64,000 bases of DNA from Leuconostoc palmae. GTDB lineage: Bacteria; Bacillota; Bacilli; Lactobacillales; Lactobacillaceae. Under the pieces are notes generated by a model, which saw only the letters and a program-made list of their open reading frames with translations, had not been told where the DNA came from and searched no databases. Made by a program: the position numbers and the translations under genes. The first letter of the stretch is position 1. Each line of letters starts with the position of its first letter. The stretch spans positions 62,001 to 126,000 of the forward strand of contig NZ_BPKZ01000004.1 in the NCBI RefSeq assembly GCF_019656075.1, given 5' to 3'. Of the stretch, positions 25,563 to 33,845 are shown piece by piece.

Positions 25563-26874
25563 ATTTCATGCCACATCGGGTGTGTTTATACAAAGTGATC
25601 ACTTAATTAACCCAGATGATTTAGAACGTGTGTTTAATCTTTATTTACCATTTATTGGTGCCACTAGTTATGCACTGTATCATCTATTGGTAAACGAGTT
25701 ACCATTTGCTAACAGTCATTTACATAGACAAGATCATAACTTCTTAATTGACAGTTTAAATGTTAGTTTACCGAATTTTGTTAAATTTAGGAGACGTTTA
25801 GAAGCTGCTGGTCTAATTAAGACTTATCATGAAAATGATGCTGTTGGTGAAGTTTACGGATATCGTTTGCTGACACCTTTAAGTGCCGAAAAATTTTTTA
25901 AAGAGCCATTACTGGCAAGTTTGCTATATAAATTTGTTGGTGAGGAACGATATTTGGAACTTCAAAAACGTTATGATAAACAAGGACAAGATGTCTTGGT
26001 TGGAAATGACATTTCTGCAAGATTTTTACATGTGTTTCAAAATCAAAATGATATGAATATCCCCAAAACACCCATTGTTTATCAAGAAGCCCAAGTACAA
26101 ATTGATCCGGTTAATTTTAAATTTGATGATTTTGCTGATATGATCCATGGTGCGAGTCGCGATGAAGTTGAGAAACACCATAATTTCTTGGTTGCGATGC
26201 ATCTAAACTATGGTGTGGATGAAGTCACGCTTGCTAACGTAGTCAGTCAAAGTGTGACCTTGGATAAACATGAAATTAATGAACGAGATATTCAAAGACA
26301 ATTGCGGAGTATCTCGAATAATATGCGATTGAGCAAGACAGCTACTGAAAAAATACTGCGGCCAAATGATGAGCAAGTACCAGAAATTAAAAATTCAGAA
26401 GCACGTGCTTTAATTGAACTAGCACGTCATACTAATGCACAGGACTTTTTGATGTATGTGAAGACAACACTAAAAAACGGATTAGTTCTAAAAAATGAAC
26501 GCGACTTAGTCGATTATTTATTAGCTCAAAGTGCTTTATCAATGGCGGTCATTAATATATTAGTTCATTATGTTTTGATTGGATTGCAAAATGATAGCTT
26601 AAAGGCAGCTTTAGTAACAACCATTGCTGACTCTTGGACACAAAATCATGTTGATTCACCAGAAAAAGCACTCATTCAGATTCAACAACATCAACAAGCA
26701 AGTCAAACAAGACAGGAGAAAAGATTTAGTCGTTCTAAAAAAATGGAAAAAACGACTCCTAAGTTTTTAAAGCAAGCAGAAGCCACTCTAGAAAGTGGCT
26801 CATTGGACAGTGTGCCATCTGACGAAGCTGCAGCAGCATTGGCAAAATTAAAAAATATAAAGACGAAAAACTAA
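25537..26874 (+). CDS. dnaB: Replication initiation and membrane attachment protein DnaB
   Basis: Primosome protein of the Gram-positive DnaB/DnaD family, which loads the helicase with DnaI. It is not the helicase. The 445 residues contain an N-terminal winged helix (DDLERVFNLYLPFIGATSYALYHLL) and a C-terminal DnaD-like domain, with a basic, charged tail. ATG 25537 is preferred, with AAAAGGA about 12 bases upstream; the frame is open to a TTG at 25525. dnaI follows after one base, which strongly supports the call. Confidence 0.92.
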   Translation: MTKSHETIEFHATSGVFIQSDHLINPDDLERVFNLYLPFIGATSYALYHLLVNELPFANSHLHRQDHNFLIDSLNVSLPNFVKFRRRLEAAGLIKTYHENDAVGEVYGYRLLTPLSAEKFFKEPLLASLLYKFVGEERYLELQKRYDKQGQDVLVGNDISARFLHVFQNQNDMNIPKTPIVYQEAQVQIDPVNFKFDDFADMIHGASRDEVEKHHNFLVAMHLNYGVDEVTLANVVSQSVTLDKHEINERDIQRQLRSISNNMRLSKTATEKILRPNDEQVPEIKNSEARALIELARHTNAQDFLMYVKTTLKNGLVLKNERDLVDYLLAQSALSMAVINILVHYVLIGLQNDSLKAALVTTIADSWTQNHVDSPEKALIQIQQHQQASQTRQEKRFSRSKKMEKTTPKFLKQAEATLESGSLDSVPSDEAAAALAKLKNIKTKN

Positions 26875-26875
26875 T

Positions 26876-27802
26876 ATGCAAAATTTATCAGAAGTGCTCA
26901 AACAATTTCAAAAACAGTATCCTAAAATTGAACAAACAAATATTACAGAGATGATTCAAAAAATTTCTGAAGATGATGATGTACGCAATTTTTGGCAAAC
27001 ACATCAAGATGAATTGCGTTCAGATGCTTTTCAAAGAAAGTTAATAGATCTGCATGAGTTTGTACAACAAAAAGAACGCATAAAAGCTGGTGAAAAGTCA
27101 CTTTATCCGGGATATTATCCACAACTTGAAATTGAAAAAGGTTATCCACACGTTCGTTACGTTGCTGATGAGCAAACGAAAAAAAAGCGTATGCAGTCTG
27201 AAAAATTAACAACTTACAAGATGCCAAAAGCGGTTGCAGATGCTGATTTACAGACCATTGCTCTTGAACCTGGTAGAGCACAGGCGGTTACGGAAATAGT
27301 TAATGTATTAACTAACATACTAGATGATAGTTTGAACTATGTTCAAGGATTGTACTTGTATGGATCATTTGGTGTTGGGAAAACTTATTTGCTGGGTGCG
27401 TTAGCCAATGCATTGGCTGCTAATAATGTTGATGTAATGATGTTGCATTTTCCATCATTTGCTGTCGATTTAAAAGATGCCATTGGAAAATCAAATAACT
27501 TAAAGACGACGTTAATGAACCAAGCCAAAACAGTGTCCGTACTTATTTTAGACGACCTTGGCGCTGAAAATTTAAGTATGTGGATCCGCGATGATATTTT
27601 AGGTGTGATATTAGAATATCGAATGCAAAACGAGCTTTCAACCTTTATTACCTCAAATCTAGATATGGACGAGATGACTGCCTACTTGGCAGAGACACGT
27701 GATGATCGCGATGCTGGGAAGGCAGCGCGTTTAATGCAACGCATTCAGTTTTTGACTAAACAAGTCACAGTAACAGGAAAAAATAGACGGTTAAATCAGT
27801 GA
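26876..27802 (+). CDS. dnaI: Primosomal protein DnaI (helicase loader)
   Basis: AAA+ ATPase that loads the replicative helicase with DnaB and DnaD. The 308 residues show the N-terminal domain with LYPGYYPQLEIEKGYPHVRY, then Walker A GSFGVGKTYLL near residue 163 and Walker B VLILDDLGAE. The C-terminal sensor part with ARLMQRIQFL is complete. The dnaB stop is one base upstream, and the next gene starts at GTG 27799 inside the dnaI stop (GTGA). Confidence 0.94.
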   Translation: MQNLSEVLKQFQKQYPKIEQTNITEMIQKISEDDDVRNFWQTHQDELRSDAFQRKLIDLHEFVQQKERIKAGEKSLYPGYYPQLEIEKGYPHVRYVADEQTKKKRMQSEKLTTYKMPKAVADADLQTIALEPGRAQAVTEIVNVLTNILDDSLNYVQGLYLYGSFGVGKTYLLGALANALAANNVDVMMLHFPSFAVDLKDAIGKSNNLKTTLMNQAKTVSVLILDDLGAENLSMWIRDDILGVILEYRMQNELSTFITSNLDMDEMTAYLAETRDDRDAGKAARLMQRIQFLTKQVTVTGKNRRLNQ

Positions 27803-28887
27803 TTAAATTGCAGAACATAATAAAATATGGCGTATTATTTTTAGTTATGTTATCTGTGTGGATTTTTTTACGACATGACGCTTTTTTGTATACTAATCCT
27901 GTTGGGGAAGTCGTCAGCGTTAAAGAGACTATTAATCAAAAAACAACAGATGAGCATAATAATAATGATGTCATAAAAAATCAGCGGTTGAGTGTGAGGC
28001 TTTTAAATAAAAATCATGGATACTTAAAAATTGAGAATAGTTATGCAGAATCTCAAGTCATTACTAATCGTTACCGTATCGGAGATCAATTATTACTAGA
28101 AAATGTTGATGGGACAATGCATATTTTGTCTCTAAAAAGAGATGTATGGGTTGGGACGCTGGCTGTTTTGCTAATTATTCTGCTGATAGTTTATGGTAAA
28201 TGGCGTTCATCTAGATGGTTGTTACTCAGTGTTTTAGTGAACTTGGTTCTTTTTGGTTTAGCTTTATTAATAGACATACATGACAAAAATGCCAATGTTT
28301 TGCTAATTTTTAGTGTTTTAAGTATTTTATTTGCAACGATTAGTTTACTATTAGTTTTGGGTAAAACACTTCAAATGTTATTGACTTTACTAGCGACATT
28401 GTTAACGACTATTTTTACTATAATCATATTAATGATTGTTCTGAAAATAACACATAATGTTGGGGTACATTTTGAGACTATGTCTTATGTTACCCAAGTA
28501 CCATCAAGTTTGTTTATGGCACAGACAGTCATTGGTGTCTTAGGAGCTGTAATGGATGAATCTTCAGATATTGTTGCCATGCAGTTTGGTATGCGACGAG
28601 AAAATAATCAACGTCAGTTTTCTGAGTATTGGGATGCTGGAATGTCTGTGGGACGAGATATCATGGGTACTTTGATTAATGTGTTGTTCATGATATTTAT
28701 GGCTGAAACATTACCAATGGTTTTTTTAATGCTAAGAAACGGCAATAATTGGTCTTATATTATGGATCAGATTATGAATTTAGGAATCTTACAATCTGTG
28801 GTGTCTGCAATAGGTATTGTGTTGGCAATTCCAGTAACGAGTATCATTGTTGGATTAGTTGTGACACGAAAGCGAGTAACCAAATGA
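27799..28887 (+). CDS. YibE/F family membrane protein, first copy
   Basis: 362 residues. One N-terminal helix is followed by an extracytoplasmic part (about residues 30-115, with TNRYRIGDQLLL) and then seven or so helices. QTVIGVLGAVMDESSDIVAMQFGMRRE and GRDIMGTLINVLFMIFMAETLPM are the family blocks. The family is widespread in Firmicutes as a tandem pair, and its function is not established. GTG start overlaps dnaI, stop overlaps the second copy (ATGA). Confidence 0.85.
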   Translation: MIKLQNIIKYGVLFLVMLSVWIFLRHDAFLYTNPVGEVVSVKETINQKTTDEHNNNDVIKNQRLSVRLLNKNHGYLKIENSYAESQVITNRYRIGDQLLLENVDGTMHILSLKRDVWVGTLAVLLIILLIVYGKWRSSRWLLLSVLVNLVLFGLALLIDIHDKNANVLLIFSVLSILFATISLLLVLGKTLQMLLTLLATLLTTIFTIIILMIVLKITHNVGVHFETMSYVTQVPSSLFMAQTVIGVLGAVMDESSDIVAMQFGMRRENNQRQFSEYWDAGMSVGRDIMGTLINVLFMIFMAETLPMVFLMLRNGNNWSYIMDQIMNLGILQSVVSAIGIVLAIPVTSIIVGLVVTRKRVTK

Positions 28888-29666
28888 ATTCTATTAGTGT
28901 TTTAATTATTATTCTATTAATGCTTATGCTGTTTGTGGGGCGATGGCAAGGTCTAAAAGTATTTTTGGGTTTAATATTTAACTTTGTTGCTATATTTACT
29001 ATGATTATTTTAATTAACTGGCAGTTTAATGTCTATGTTGTGATAGCAGTAATAAGTGTCATTATTTTAGCAATTGCAATTTATCTTGGCGCTGATAGTA
29101 GTTTGGTGACAAATAGAGCATTCAAAACGAGTCTTATTGTTGTTGGCTTGTTAATGTTACTAACTATTATGATGCAATATTTTGGTCAATTTCAAGGGTT
29201 TACAACTGAAAATTCTGAGGAATTGGAAGGTCTGTCTATGACAGTTGGTCTTAATTTCAATAATATTGCCATGGCAGTAATGGTAATTTCTGTTTTAGGT
29301 GCTGTTGCTGAAGCTGCCATGGCAATCGTAGCTGATTTAAATGAAGTGCTTGAACGAACTCCAGACATGACTAGTAGTAGTCTGTACGCACATTCTAGAA
29401 TTATTGGTGAACAAATTTTAGGAACAGCTATCAATACATTATTTTTTGGTGTATTGGGCAGTAATTTACCATTGCTTATTTGGTTTACGCGACTAAAATA
29501 CTCCCTAGCGATGTTCATAAATGCGAAGCTTTTAGCAGCTGAAATTGTAACCATGTTACTTGGAATGTTGGGGATTTTACTCAGTATTTGGGTAGCGAGC
29601 TGGTTAACGGTTCACGAACACATGCGACAAAAGAGGTTAAAGATAACTGATGAAAGAAATATTTAA
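28884..29666 (+). CDS. YibE/F family membrane protein, second copy
   Basis: 260 residues with about seven helices and no large extracytoplasmic domain. VISVLGAVAEAAMAIVADLNEVLERTPDM and RIIGEQILGTAINTLFFGVLGSNLPLLIWF align in order with the blocks of the first copy, so the two genes are likely ancient paralogues forming one complex. ATG 28884 overlaps the upstream stop (ATGA). The frame is open from 28749, but that part lies in the first gene. The 3' end overlaps the next gene by 17 bases. Confidence 0.85.
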   Translation: MNSISVLIIILLMLMLFVGRWQGLKVFLGLIFNFVAIFTMIILINWQFNVYVVIAVISVIILAIAIYLGADSSLVTNRAFKTSLIVVGLLMLLTIMMQYFGQFQGFTTENSEELEGLSMTVGLNFNNIAMAVMVISVLGAVAEAAMAIVADLNEVLERTPDMTSSSLYAHSRIIGEQILGTAINTLFFGVLGSNLPLLIWFTRLKYSLAMFINAKLLAAEIVTMLLGMLGILLSIWVASWLTVHEHMRQKRLKITDERNI

Positions 29667-29952
29667 TTTAATTGAAGAAATAACCCGTTTAGATGATACA
29701 ATTTATCATGAGCTAGGTAATATTACACATAATGGGCGGGCAGAATTTGCTGCTGAACATGGTTATATTAAAAGTGTTAGAATTTTAAAAATCAATATAG
29801 CCAGATCTGGCTATGTCGAAAAATTAGAAAGCTATATTAATAGTCATTATCAGTTATTACCTCTTGAGTATGAGGGTTGGGAAGAGTGGGTACGCACACC
29901 TGAAATGGAAGAGGCCATGACCCATATTTTATTAGAAAATAAATTAGGGTAA
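29650..29952 (+). CDS. Small protein of unknown function
   Basis: 100 residues, soluble and mildly acidic, with a helical N-terminus (NLIEEITRLDDTIYHELGN) and an aromatic block LEYEGWEEWVRTPEMEEAM. I do not recognise a family. It overlaps the second YibE/F gene by 17 bases, so it is read from the same transcript and is probably a real gene. The start is ATG 29650, with AAAGAGG about 12 bases upstream inside the YibE/F gene. Confidence 0.6.
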   Translation: MKEIFNLIEEITRLDDTIYHELGNITHNGRAEFAAEHGYIKSVRILKINIARSGYVEKLESYINSHYQLLPLEYEGWEEWVRTPEMEEAMTHILLENKLG

Positions 29953-29988
29953 CCAACAAAGAATAATATATTTTGAAAGGAATTTATT

Positions 29989-30384
29989 TTGCAATCAGTA
30001 TTCAGTCAGCCGGAGGCAGTTGTACTTGCTTCAAAACATTTACTCGATGGAACAGGTAATTTGAGATGGATTTATCGGGAATTAGCGCCAACAACATCGC
30101 AAGATACAGGATGGCTATTATTTGCCGATAACGATACAGCTAAATGGAATCAAGAACCAGACAACTTTTTACCAATAGTCATTGAAACAGCTATTGCCTT
30201 AGAATCTAGCCTAACACATGTATTAGATTTACCATATGGAACAGACTTAATGCTTGATAAAAGGATGGGAACGCTTGGATGGTGGGATCCAAAAACCCAC
30301 ACACCCGTGTGGTTGTCTGATGGCTCTGTCAAAACGAATATTAGTTATAATAATGGTGAGGTGGTTGAAAAAAGTTCAAAATGA
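29989..30384 (+). CDS. DUF2185 (Imm33-like) protein
   Basis: 131 residues. VVLASKHLLDGTGNLRWIYRELAPTTSQDTGWLLFADND has the pattern of DUF2185, a family also listed as Imm33-like immunity proteins of polymorphic toxin systems. No toxin gene is near, so a housekeeping role is as likely. The start is TTG at 29989 with AAAGGA 8 bases upstream; there is no ATG alternative that keeps the conserved N-terminus. It closes the dnaB-dnaI-yibE/F gene string. Confidence 0.65.
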   Translation: MQSVFSQPEAVVLASKHLLDGTGNLRWIYRELAPTTSQDTGWLLFADNDTAKWNQEPDNFLPIVIETAIALESSLTHVLDLPYGTDLMLDKRMGTLGWWDPKTHTPVWLSDGSVKTNISYNNGEVVEKSSK

Positions 30385-30392
30385 TAAAAAGA

Positions 30393-30421
30393 TTGTAATT
30401 TTTAATGTTTTACCCTATAAT
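30393..30421 (+). promoter_or_regulatory. Promoter of tRNA-Cys
   Basis: TTGTAA (30393-30398) and TATAAT (30416-30421) are 17 bases apart; the transcript would start about 38 bases before the tRNA. Confidence 0.7.
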
Positions 30422-30465
30422 TATAAGCGTTGTTGTGATAATAAAATTGCACAATTAATTATGAT

Positions 30466-30536
30466 GGTAATATGGCCAAGTGGTAAGGCAACGGTCTGCA
30501 AAACCGTGATCGCCGGTTCGACTCCGGTTATTACCT
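30466..30536 (+). tRNA. tRNA-Cys (GCA)
   Basis: A complete 71-base cloverleaf. Acceptor arm GGTAATA/TATTACC, anticodon stem ACGGT/ACCGT with loop CTGCAAA (anticodon GCA), T arm GCCGG/CCGGT with TTCGACT. The 3' CCA is not encoded. It has its own promoter and terminator, so it is a single-gene unit. Confidence 0.95.
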
Positions 30537-30570
30537 TAAAAAAAGCATTGCCGTAGGCAATGCTTTTTTT
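30537..30570. terminator. Bidirectional terminator of tRNA-Cys and the glycosyltransferase
   Basis: GCATTGCC and GGCAATGC pair around GTA with A-run before and nine T after. It serves the plus-strand tRNA and the convergent minus-strand gene. Confidence 0.92.
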
Positions 30571-31548
30571 TTACAATTGAGCTAACGTATTTTGAGTATT
30601 AATACCTTCTGAAATGTTGCTTCTAAGAGGGAGGATATTTTTTTGCCATAAAGCAAACTGGTTACTAGAGGTATGCGCAATTATATCAGGAATGTCATCT
30701 AAATTCGATATGACAAAGCCAATATTAAATTTAACAATTAATTTTCCAATCTCGCTTTCTTTCCATGCAATTAGTGGTAATCCGGCTTTTAAATATAAGC
30801 TGGCTTTGTGTGGCGTATTATATTTAGTATATGTTTGATAGGTTTTATCTTCAAAATCACTATCCCAAATCAATCCAAATCCGCCTTGTAACTGTTCAAC
30901 GATGTCTTCTGGATCAAAATTACCACAATAATTAATATTTTGAGGTAACTCAATATTTTGCCATTTTTTAGGTATTGACCCAAATAAATTAATACTGAAC
31001 GCTAAAGGATTTTGCAACCATGGAGATTTTTGAAATGTACCAGCAAAATTAATGCTTTTATTGTACGTTGCTAATGTTGGTGTTTTACCTAAATAATCAA
31101 AAAAAGGCTGAATAATATAGTTAGTGGAAACACCTGCCTCTTGGAGCCGTGCTTTCATAGCTTCTGAATGCACGATAACTGTGTCGTATTTTTTCAGTAA
31201 TTCAAATTCCCAAACAAACGTTTTCTCTAACCTAAGAGGTTCAATATCGTGGATAAGAACTGCACTTTTAATATCAAGATGATGTAGCATATTTACAAAA
31301 GACAGTTCAAAATTTTTACTCATATAAGAGGGGAATTGGTGAATGACGACATCTTTTGATTGGACTTTTGAAAGCCAATGTTTAATTTTATCGTGAAGTA
31401 TTTGATTATCAAAGCGCGTATCATTATAGCGTTCTATAGGTAGTACTTGCCAACCTGAGTAAGAAGCAATTGTAGCATAATCAGCCTTAGCTTTAAGTGC
31501 GCCTAGGGGCATCCAAGGTTCAATTGTTTGTGTCACATATTTTGTCAT
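30571..31548 (-). CDS. Gtf3-like sugar transferase
   Basis: A 325-residue GT-B-fold glycosyltransferase. IHQFPSYMSKNFELSFV, the donor-side VLIHDIEPLR and the C-terminal YNTPHKASLYLKAGLPLIAWKESEIGKLI resemble the Gtf3/WefE group, which adds sugars to glycosylated surface proteins or polysaccharides in streptococci. The gene stands alone between tRNA-Cys and bmp, so the acceptor is unknown. No ribosome binding site is seen; a TGTTAGAAT -10 ends 6 bases before the ATG, so the mRNA may be leaderless. Confidence 0.75.
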   Translation of the reverse strand: MTKYVTQTIEPWMPLGALKAKADYATIASYSGWQVLPIERYNDTRFDNQILHDKIKHWLSKVQSKDVVIHQFPSYMSKNFELSFVNMLHHLDIKSAVLIHDIEPLRLEKTFVWEFELLKKYDTVIVHSEAMKARLQEAGVSTNYIIQPFFDYLGKTPTLATYNKSINFAGTFQKSPWLQNPLAFSINLFGSIPKKWQNIELPQNINYCGNFDPEDIVEQLQGGFGLIWDSDFEDKTYQTYTKYNTPHKASLYLKAGLPLIAWKESEIGKLIVKFNIGFVISNLDDIPDIIAHTSSNQFALWQKNILPLRSNISEGINTQNTLAQL

Positions 31549-31563
31549 AGCTTAATTCTAACA
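31549..31563 (-). promoter_or_regulatory. Extended -10 placed for a leaderless glycosyltransferase transcript
   Basis: On the minus strand TGTTAGAAT is followed by six bases and the ATG, the same geometry as at rnhC. Confidence 0.45.
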
Positions 31564-31637
31564 AAAACCGAACGTTTTTTCTGGTAAATAATAAAAATAC
31601 GAACTATATTTTGATTGTAATAATAATGTTCGCTTTA
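31564..31637. promoter_or_regulatory. Three PurBox-like sites in the gtf-bmp intergenic region
   Basis: AAAACCGAACGTT (31564-31576) and AAATACGAACTAT (31595-31607) each match 12 of 13 positions of the lactococcal PurBox AWWWCCGAACWWT. AATGTTCGCTTTA (31625-31637) matches 11 of 13 on the other strand. They lie before bmp, whose product is a probable nucleoside-binding protein. Control by PurR is inference. Confidence 0.55.
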
Positions 31638-31705
31638 AATTTAATTTTTTAATCTTTTTATCATGGTTTTCATCATCAAAAGTCGCATAATAGAATTATA
31701 AATTT

Positions 31706-31753
31706 GAGAGGAGATGTATCACTTTTAGTAGGGGATACGTTATAGATAATATG
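31706..31753 (+). promoter_or_regulatory. Displaced Shine-Dalgarno and stem-loop before bmp
   Basis: GAGAGGAGA ends at 31714, 36 bases before the ATG at 31751; no other in-frame start exists. ATGTATC (31714-31720) and GATACGT (31734-31740) form a 7-bp stem with one wobble. Folding would leave about 10 bases between the Shine-Dalgarno and the start. Confidence 0.55.
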
Positions 31754-32812
31754 CAACGCTCAGCAAAAATTGGTATTGGTATTGCAGCAGTTTTGGTTAT
31801 TGGTGGTGGTATTTATGCTGCTACACAAACAAATTCTAAGTCAGCAGGTAAAGACAATTATACAGTAGCTTTGGTGACTGATGGCGGTGGTGTTGACGAT
31901 CGTTCATTTAACCAATCAGCTTGGTCAGGTTTGAAAGCTTATGGTAAGGAAAATAAGTTATCTCAAGGTACAAAAGGTTACAACTATTTCCAAAGTACTG
32001 ATGCCTCAGATATTAAAACAAACTTACAAACAGCCGTTAAAGGTGGTTATAAGTTAGTTTATGGCGTTGGCTTTGCTGCTGCACCAGCAATAAATACTGT
32101 TGCAAAAGCAAATCCAAAGACTAACTTCGCTATTATTGATTCAGTGGTTCCAGACAAAAATGTGGCATCATTAACATTCAAATCTGAACAGTCATCTTAT
32201 CTAGCCGGTGTGGCTGCGGCTAAACAAACTAAGTCAAAGACAGTTGGTTTCATTGGTGGAATCCATGGTGATGTAATTGATACATTTGAAGCCGGCTTTA
32301 AGGCTGGTGTCAAAGCAACTAATCCTGATGTTCAAGTTGTAACGCAATATGCTGACTCATTTACAGATGCAGCCAAAGGTAAAACAATTGCTGCCTCAAT
32401 GATTGCAGGTAATGCCGATGTTATTTTCCAAGCAGCTGGTGGAACGGGGTCAGGTGTATTTGCTGAAGCAAAGGCAACAAACCAAAAGCTAACTGCAGAT
32501 TCAGATAAAAAAGTCTGGGTTATTGGTGTAGATATGGATCAAAAGCGTGATGGTCAATATACAGACAAGGATAACAAGCAGTCTAACTTTACACTCGTTT
32601 CAGCTGTTAAGCGTGTTGATAATGCGGTTAAATCGCTTTCTAATAAAGCACGTAATGGTAAGTTCCCAGGTGGTCAAACAATCACTTATGGTATGAAAGA
32701 AAACGGTGTTGGCTTAACAAATGATTCAGCTTCTTCAGAAGTATGGTCAGCTGTAGAAAAAGCACAGAAAAAGATTATCGATGGTGACATTAATGTTCCG
32801 GTGCATCCATAA
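31751..32812 (+). CDS. BMP-family (PnrA-like) nucleoside-binding protein without lipobox
   Basis: 353 residues. VALVTDGGGVDDRSFNQSAWSGL and the later AASMIAGNADVIFQAAGG and WVIGVDMDQ are the substrate-binding blocks of the basic membrane protein family, which binds nucleosides for ABC import (PnrA, BmpA). Family members are normally lipoproteins; here the N-terminus KIGIGIAAVLVIGGGIYAATQ has a hydrophobic segment but no cysteine, so the protein is probably held by a transmembrane anchor or secreted. No partner ATPase or permease is adjacent. PurBox-like sites lie upstream. Confidence 0.88.
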   Translation: MQRSAKIGIGIAAVLVIGGGIYAATQTNSKSAGKDNYTVALVTDGGGVDDRSFNQSAWSGLKAYGKENKLSQGTKGYNYFQSTDASDIKTNLQTAVKGGYKLVYGVGFAAAPAINTVAKANPKTNFAIIDSVVPDKNVASLTFKSEQSSYLAGVAAAKQTKSKTVGFIGGIHGDVIDTFEAGFKAGVKATNPDVQVVTQYADSFTDAAKGKTIAASMIAGNADVIFQAAGGTGSGVFAEAKATNQKLTADSDKKVWVIGVDMDQKRDGQYTDKDNKQSNFTLVSAVKRVDNAVKSLSNKARNGKFPGGQTITYGMKENGVGLTNDSASSEVWSAVEKAQKKIIDGDINVPVHP

Positions 32813-32827
32813 TTTTTAAAAATTAAG

Positions 32828-32860
32828 AATGCTCTCAATTATTATTGAGAGCATTTTTAT
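32828..32860 (+). terminator. Terminator of bmp
   Basis: AATGCTCTCAAT and ATTGAGAGCATT form a perfect 12-bp stem around TATT and end in TTT. Confidence 0.93.
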
Positions 32861-32938
32861 CTAGTATTGACATATGATCAAAGTAAAACAGCTGTTTTAG
32901 TGTAATTATATTTTGCCATTCAATGAACTTTGTAGCTA

Positions 32939-32979
32939 TGATATACTGAAATGTGATTACTTTTACTCAAATTGAGTAA
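32939..32979 (+). promoter_or_regulatory. glnQ promoter with a palindromic operator candidate
   Basis: TGATATACT (32939-32947) is an extended -10. About 10 bases after the predicted start, TTACTCAA and TTGAGTAA form a 17-bp palindrome with a central A (32963-32979). It may bind an unknown repressor or form a small mRNA hairpin. Confidence 0.55.
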
Positions 32980-33003
32980 TTAGTTAGAAAAGAGGTCAGG
33001 TGC

Positions 33004-33756
33004 ATGAGTGAAACGCACAATAAAGTTAAAGTACATGTTGAAAAAGTAAATAAGTCTTACGGTGATAACCACGTGCTACGTGATATATCATTAGATATTC
33101 AAGAAAATGAAGTTGTCGTAATGATTGGCCCATCAGGTTCAGGAAAATCAACGTTTTTGCGTATGCTTAATCAACTTGAAATGCCTGATAATGGCAAAAT
33201 CATTGTTGATGGTTTTGATATTTCTGATAAGAAAACAGATATTAATAAGGTACGCCAAAATATTGGAATGGTTTTCCAAAATTTTAATTTGTTCAATAAC
33301 TATACTGTTCTTGAAAATATTATGTTGGCACCAGTTGAACTTGGTAAAATGGATAAAGCCTCTGCAGAGAAAAAAGCGCGTGAATTGCTTGATACGGTAG
33401 GATTATTAGATAAAGCAGGTGTTTCAGTTAATTCTTTGTCCGGTGGACAAAAACAGCGTATTGCGATTGCTAGAGCCTTAGCAATGGAGCCAGATATTAT
33501 GCTATTTGATGAACCTACTTCTGCACTTGATCCTGAAATGGTCGGAGATGTGCTAGAAGTTATGAAAAATCTTGCTGAATCTGGTATGACAATGATTATC
33601 GTTACGCACGAAATGGGATTTGCTAAGCAAGTCGCGGATCGTGTGGTTTTCTTCGAGTCAGGTAAAATTCAGGAGTCAGGTTCTCCAGAGCAAGTATTCA
33701 ATGCGCCGAAGAATGCACGTTTGCAGGAGTTTTTAAGTAAAGTCATGCATGCGTAA
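33004..33756 (+). CDS. glnQ: Amino acid ABC transporter ATP-binding protein (GlnQ type)
   Basis: A 250-residue polar amino acid ABC ATPase. Walker A is GPSGSGKST near residue 42, the Q-loop is in [10 protein letters not shown], the signature [15 protein letters not shown] near 146, and Walker [12 protein letters not shown]. The H-loop is [17 protein letters not shown] lies before the ATG. The next gene encodes a fused binding protein and permease, so the two genes form a complete importer. The amino acid is probably Gln, Glu or a related one, but this is not decided by sequence. Confidence 0.92.
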   Translation: MSETHNKVKVHVEKVNKSYGDNHVLRDISLDIQENEVVVMIGPSGSGKSTFLRMLNQLEMPDNGKIIVDGFDISDKKTDINKVRQNIGMVFQNFNLFNNYTVLENIMLAPVELGKMDKASAEKKARELLDTVGLLDKAGVSVNSLSGGQKQRIAIARALAMEPDIMLFDEPTSALDPEMVGDVLEVMKNLAESGMTMIIVTHEMGFAKQVADRVVFFESGKIQESGSPEQVFNAPKNARLQEFLSKVMHA

Positions 33757-33800
33757 GTTAACATTAATATCATTAAGCTTATAAGTATGTAAAAATATTA

Positions 33801-33827
33801 AAAAGCGACCAATAGGTCGATTTTTTT
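33801..33827 (+). terminator. Attenuating hairpin between glnQ and glnPH
   Basis: CGACC and GGTCG pair around AATA, flanked by A- and seven T. It lies inside an operon, so it probably cuts down but does not end transcription. Confidence 0.65.
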
Positions 33828-33845
33828 GTGAGAAAGGAAAAGGTG

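Noticed and set aside
29989-30384. Toxin-immunity locus
   Set aside because: Only an Imm33-like protein is seen; no polymorphic toxin, secretion gene or repeat cassette is nearby.
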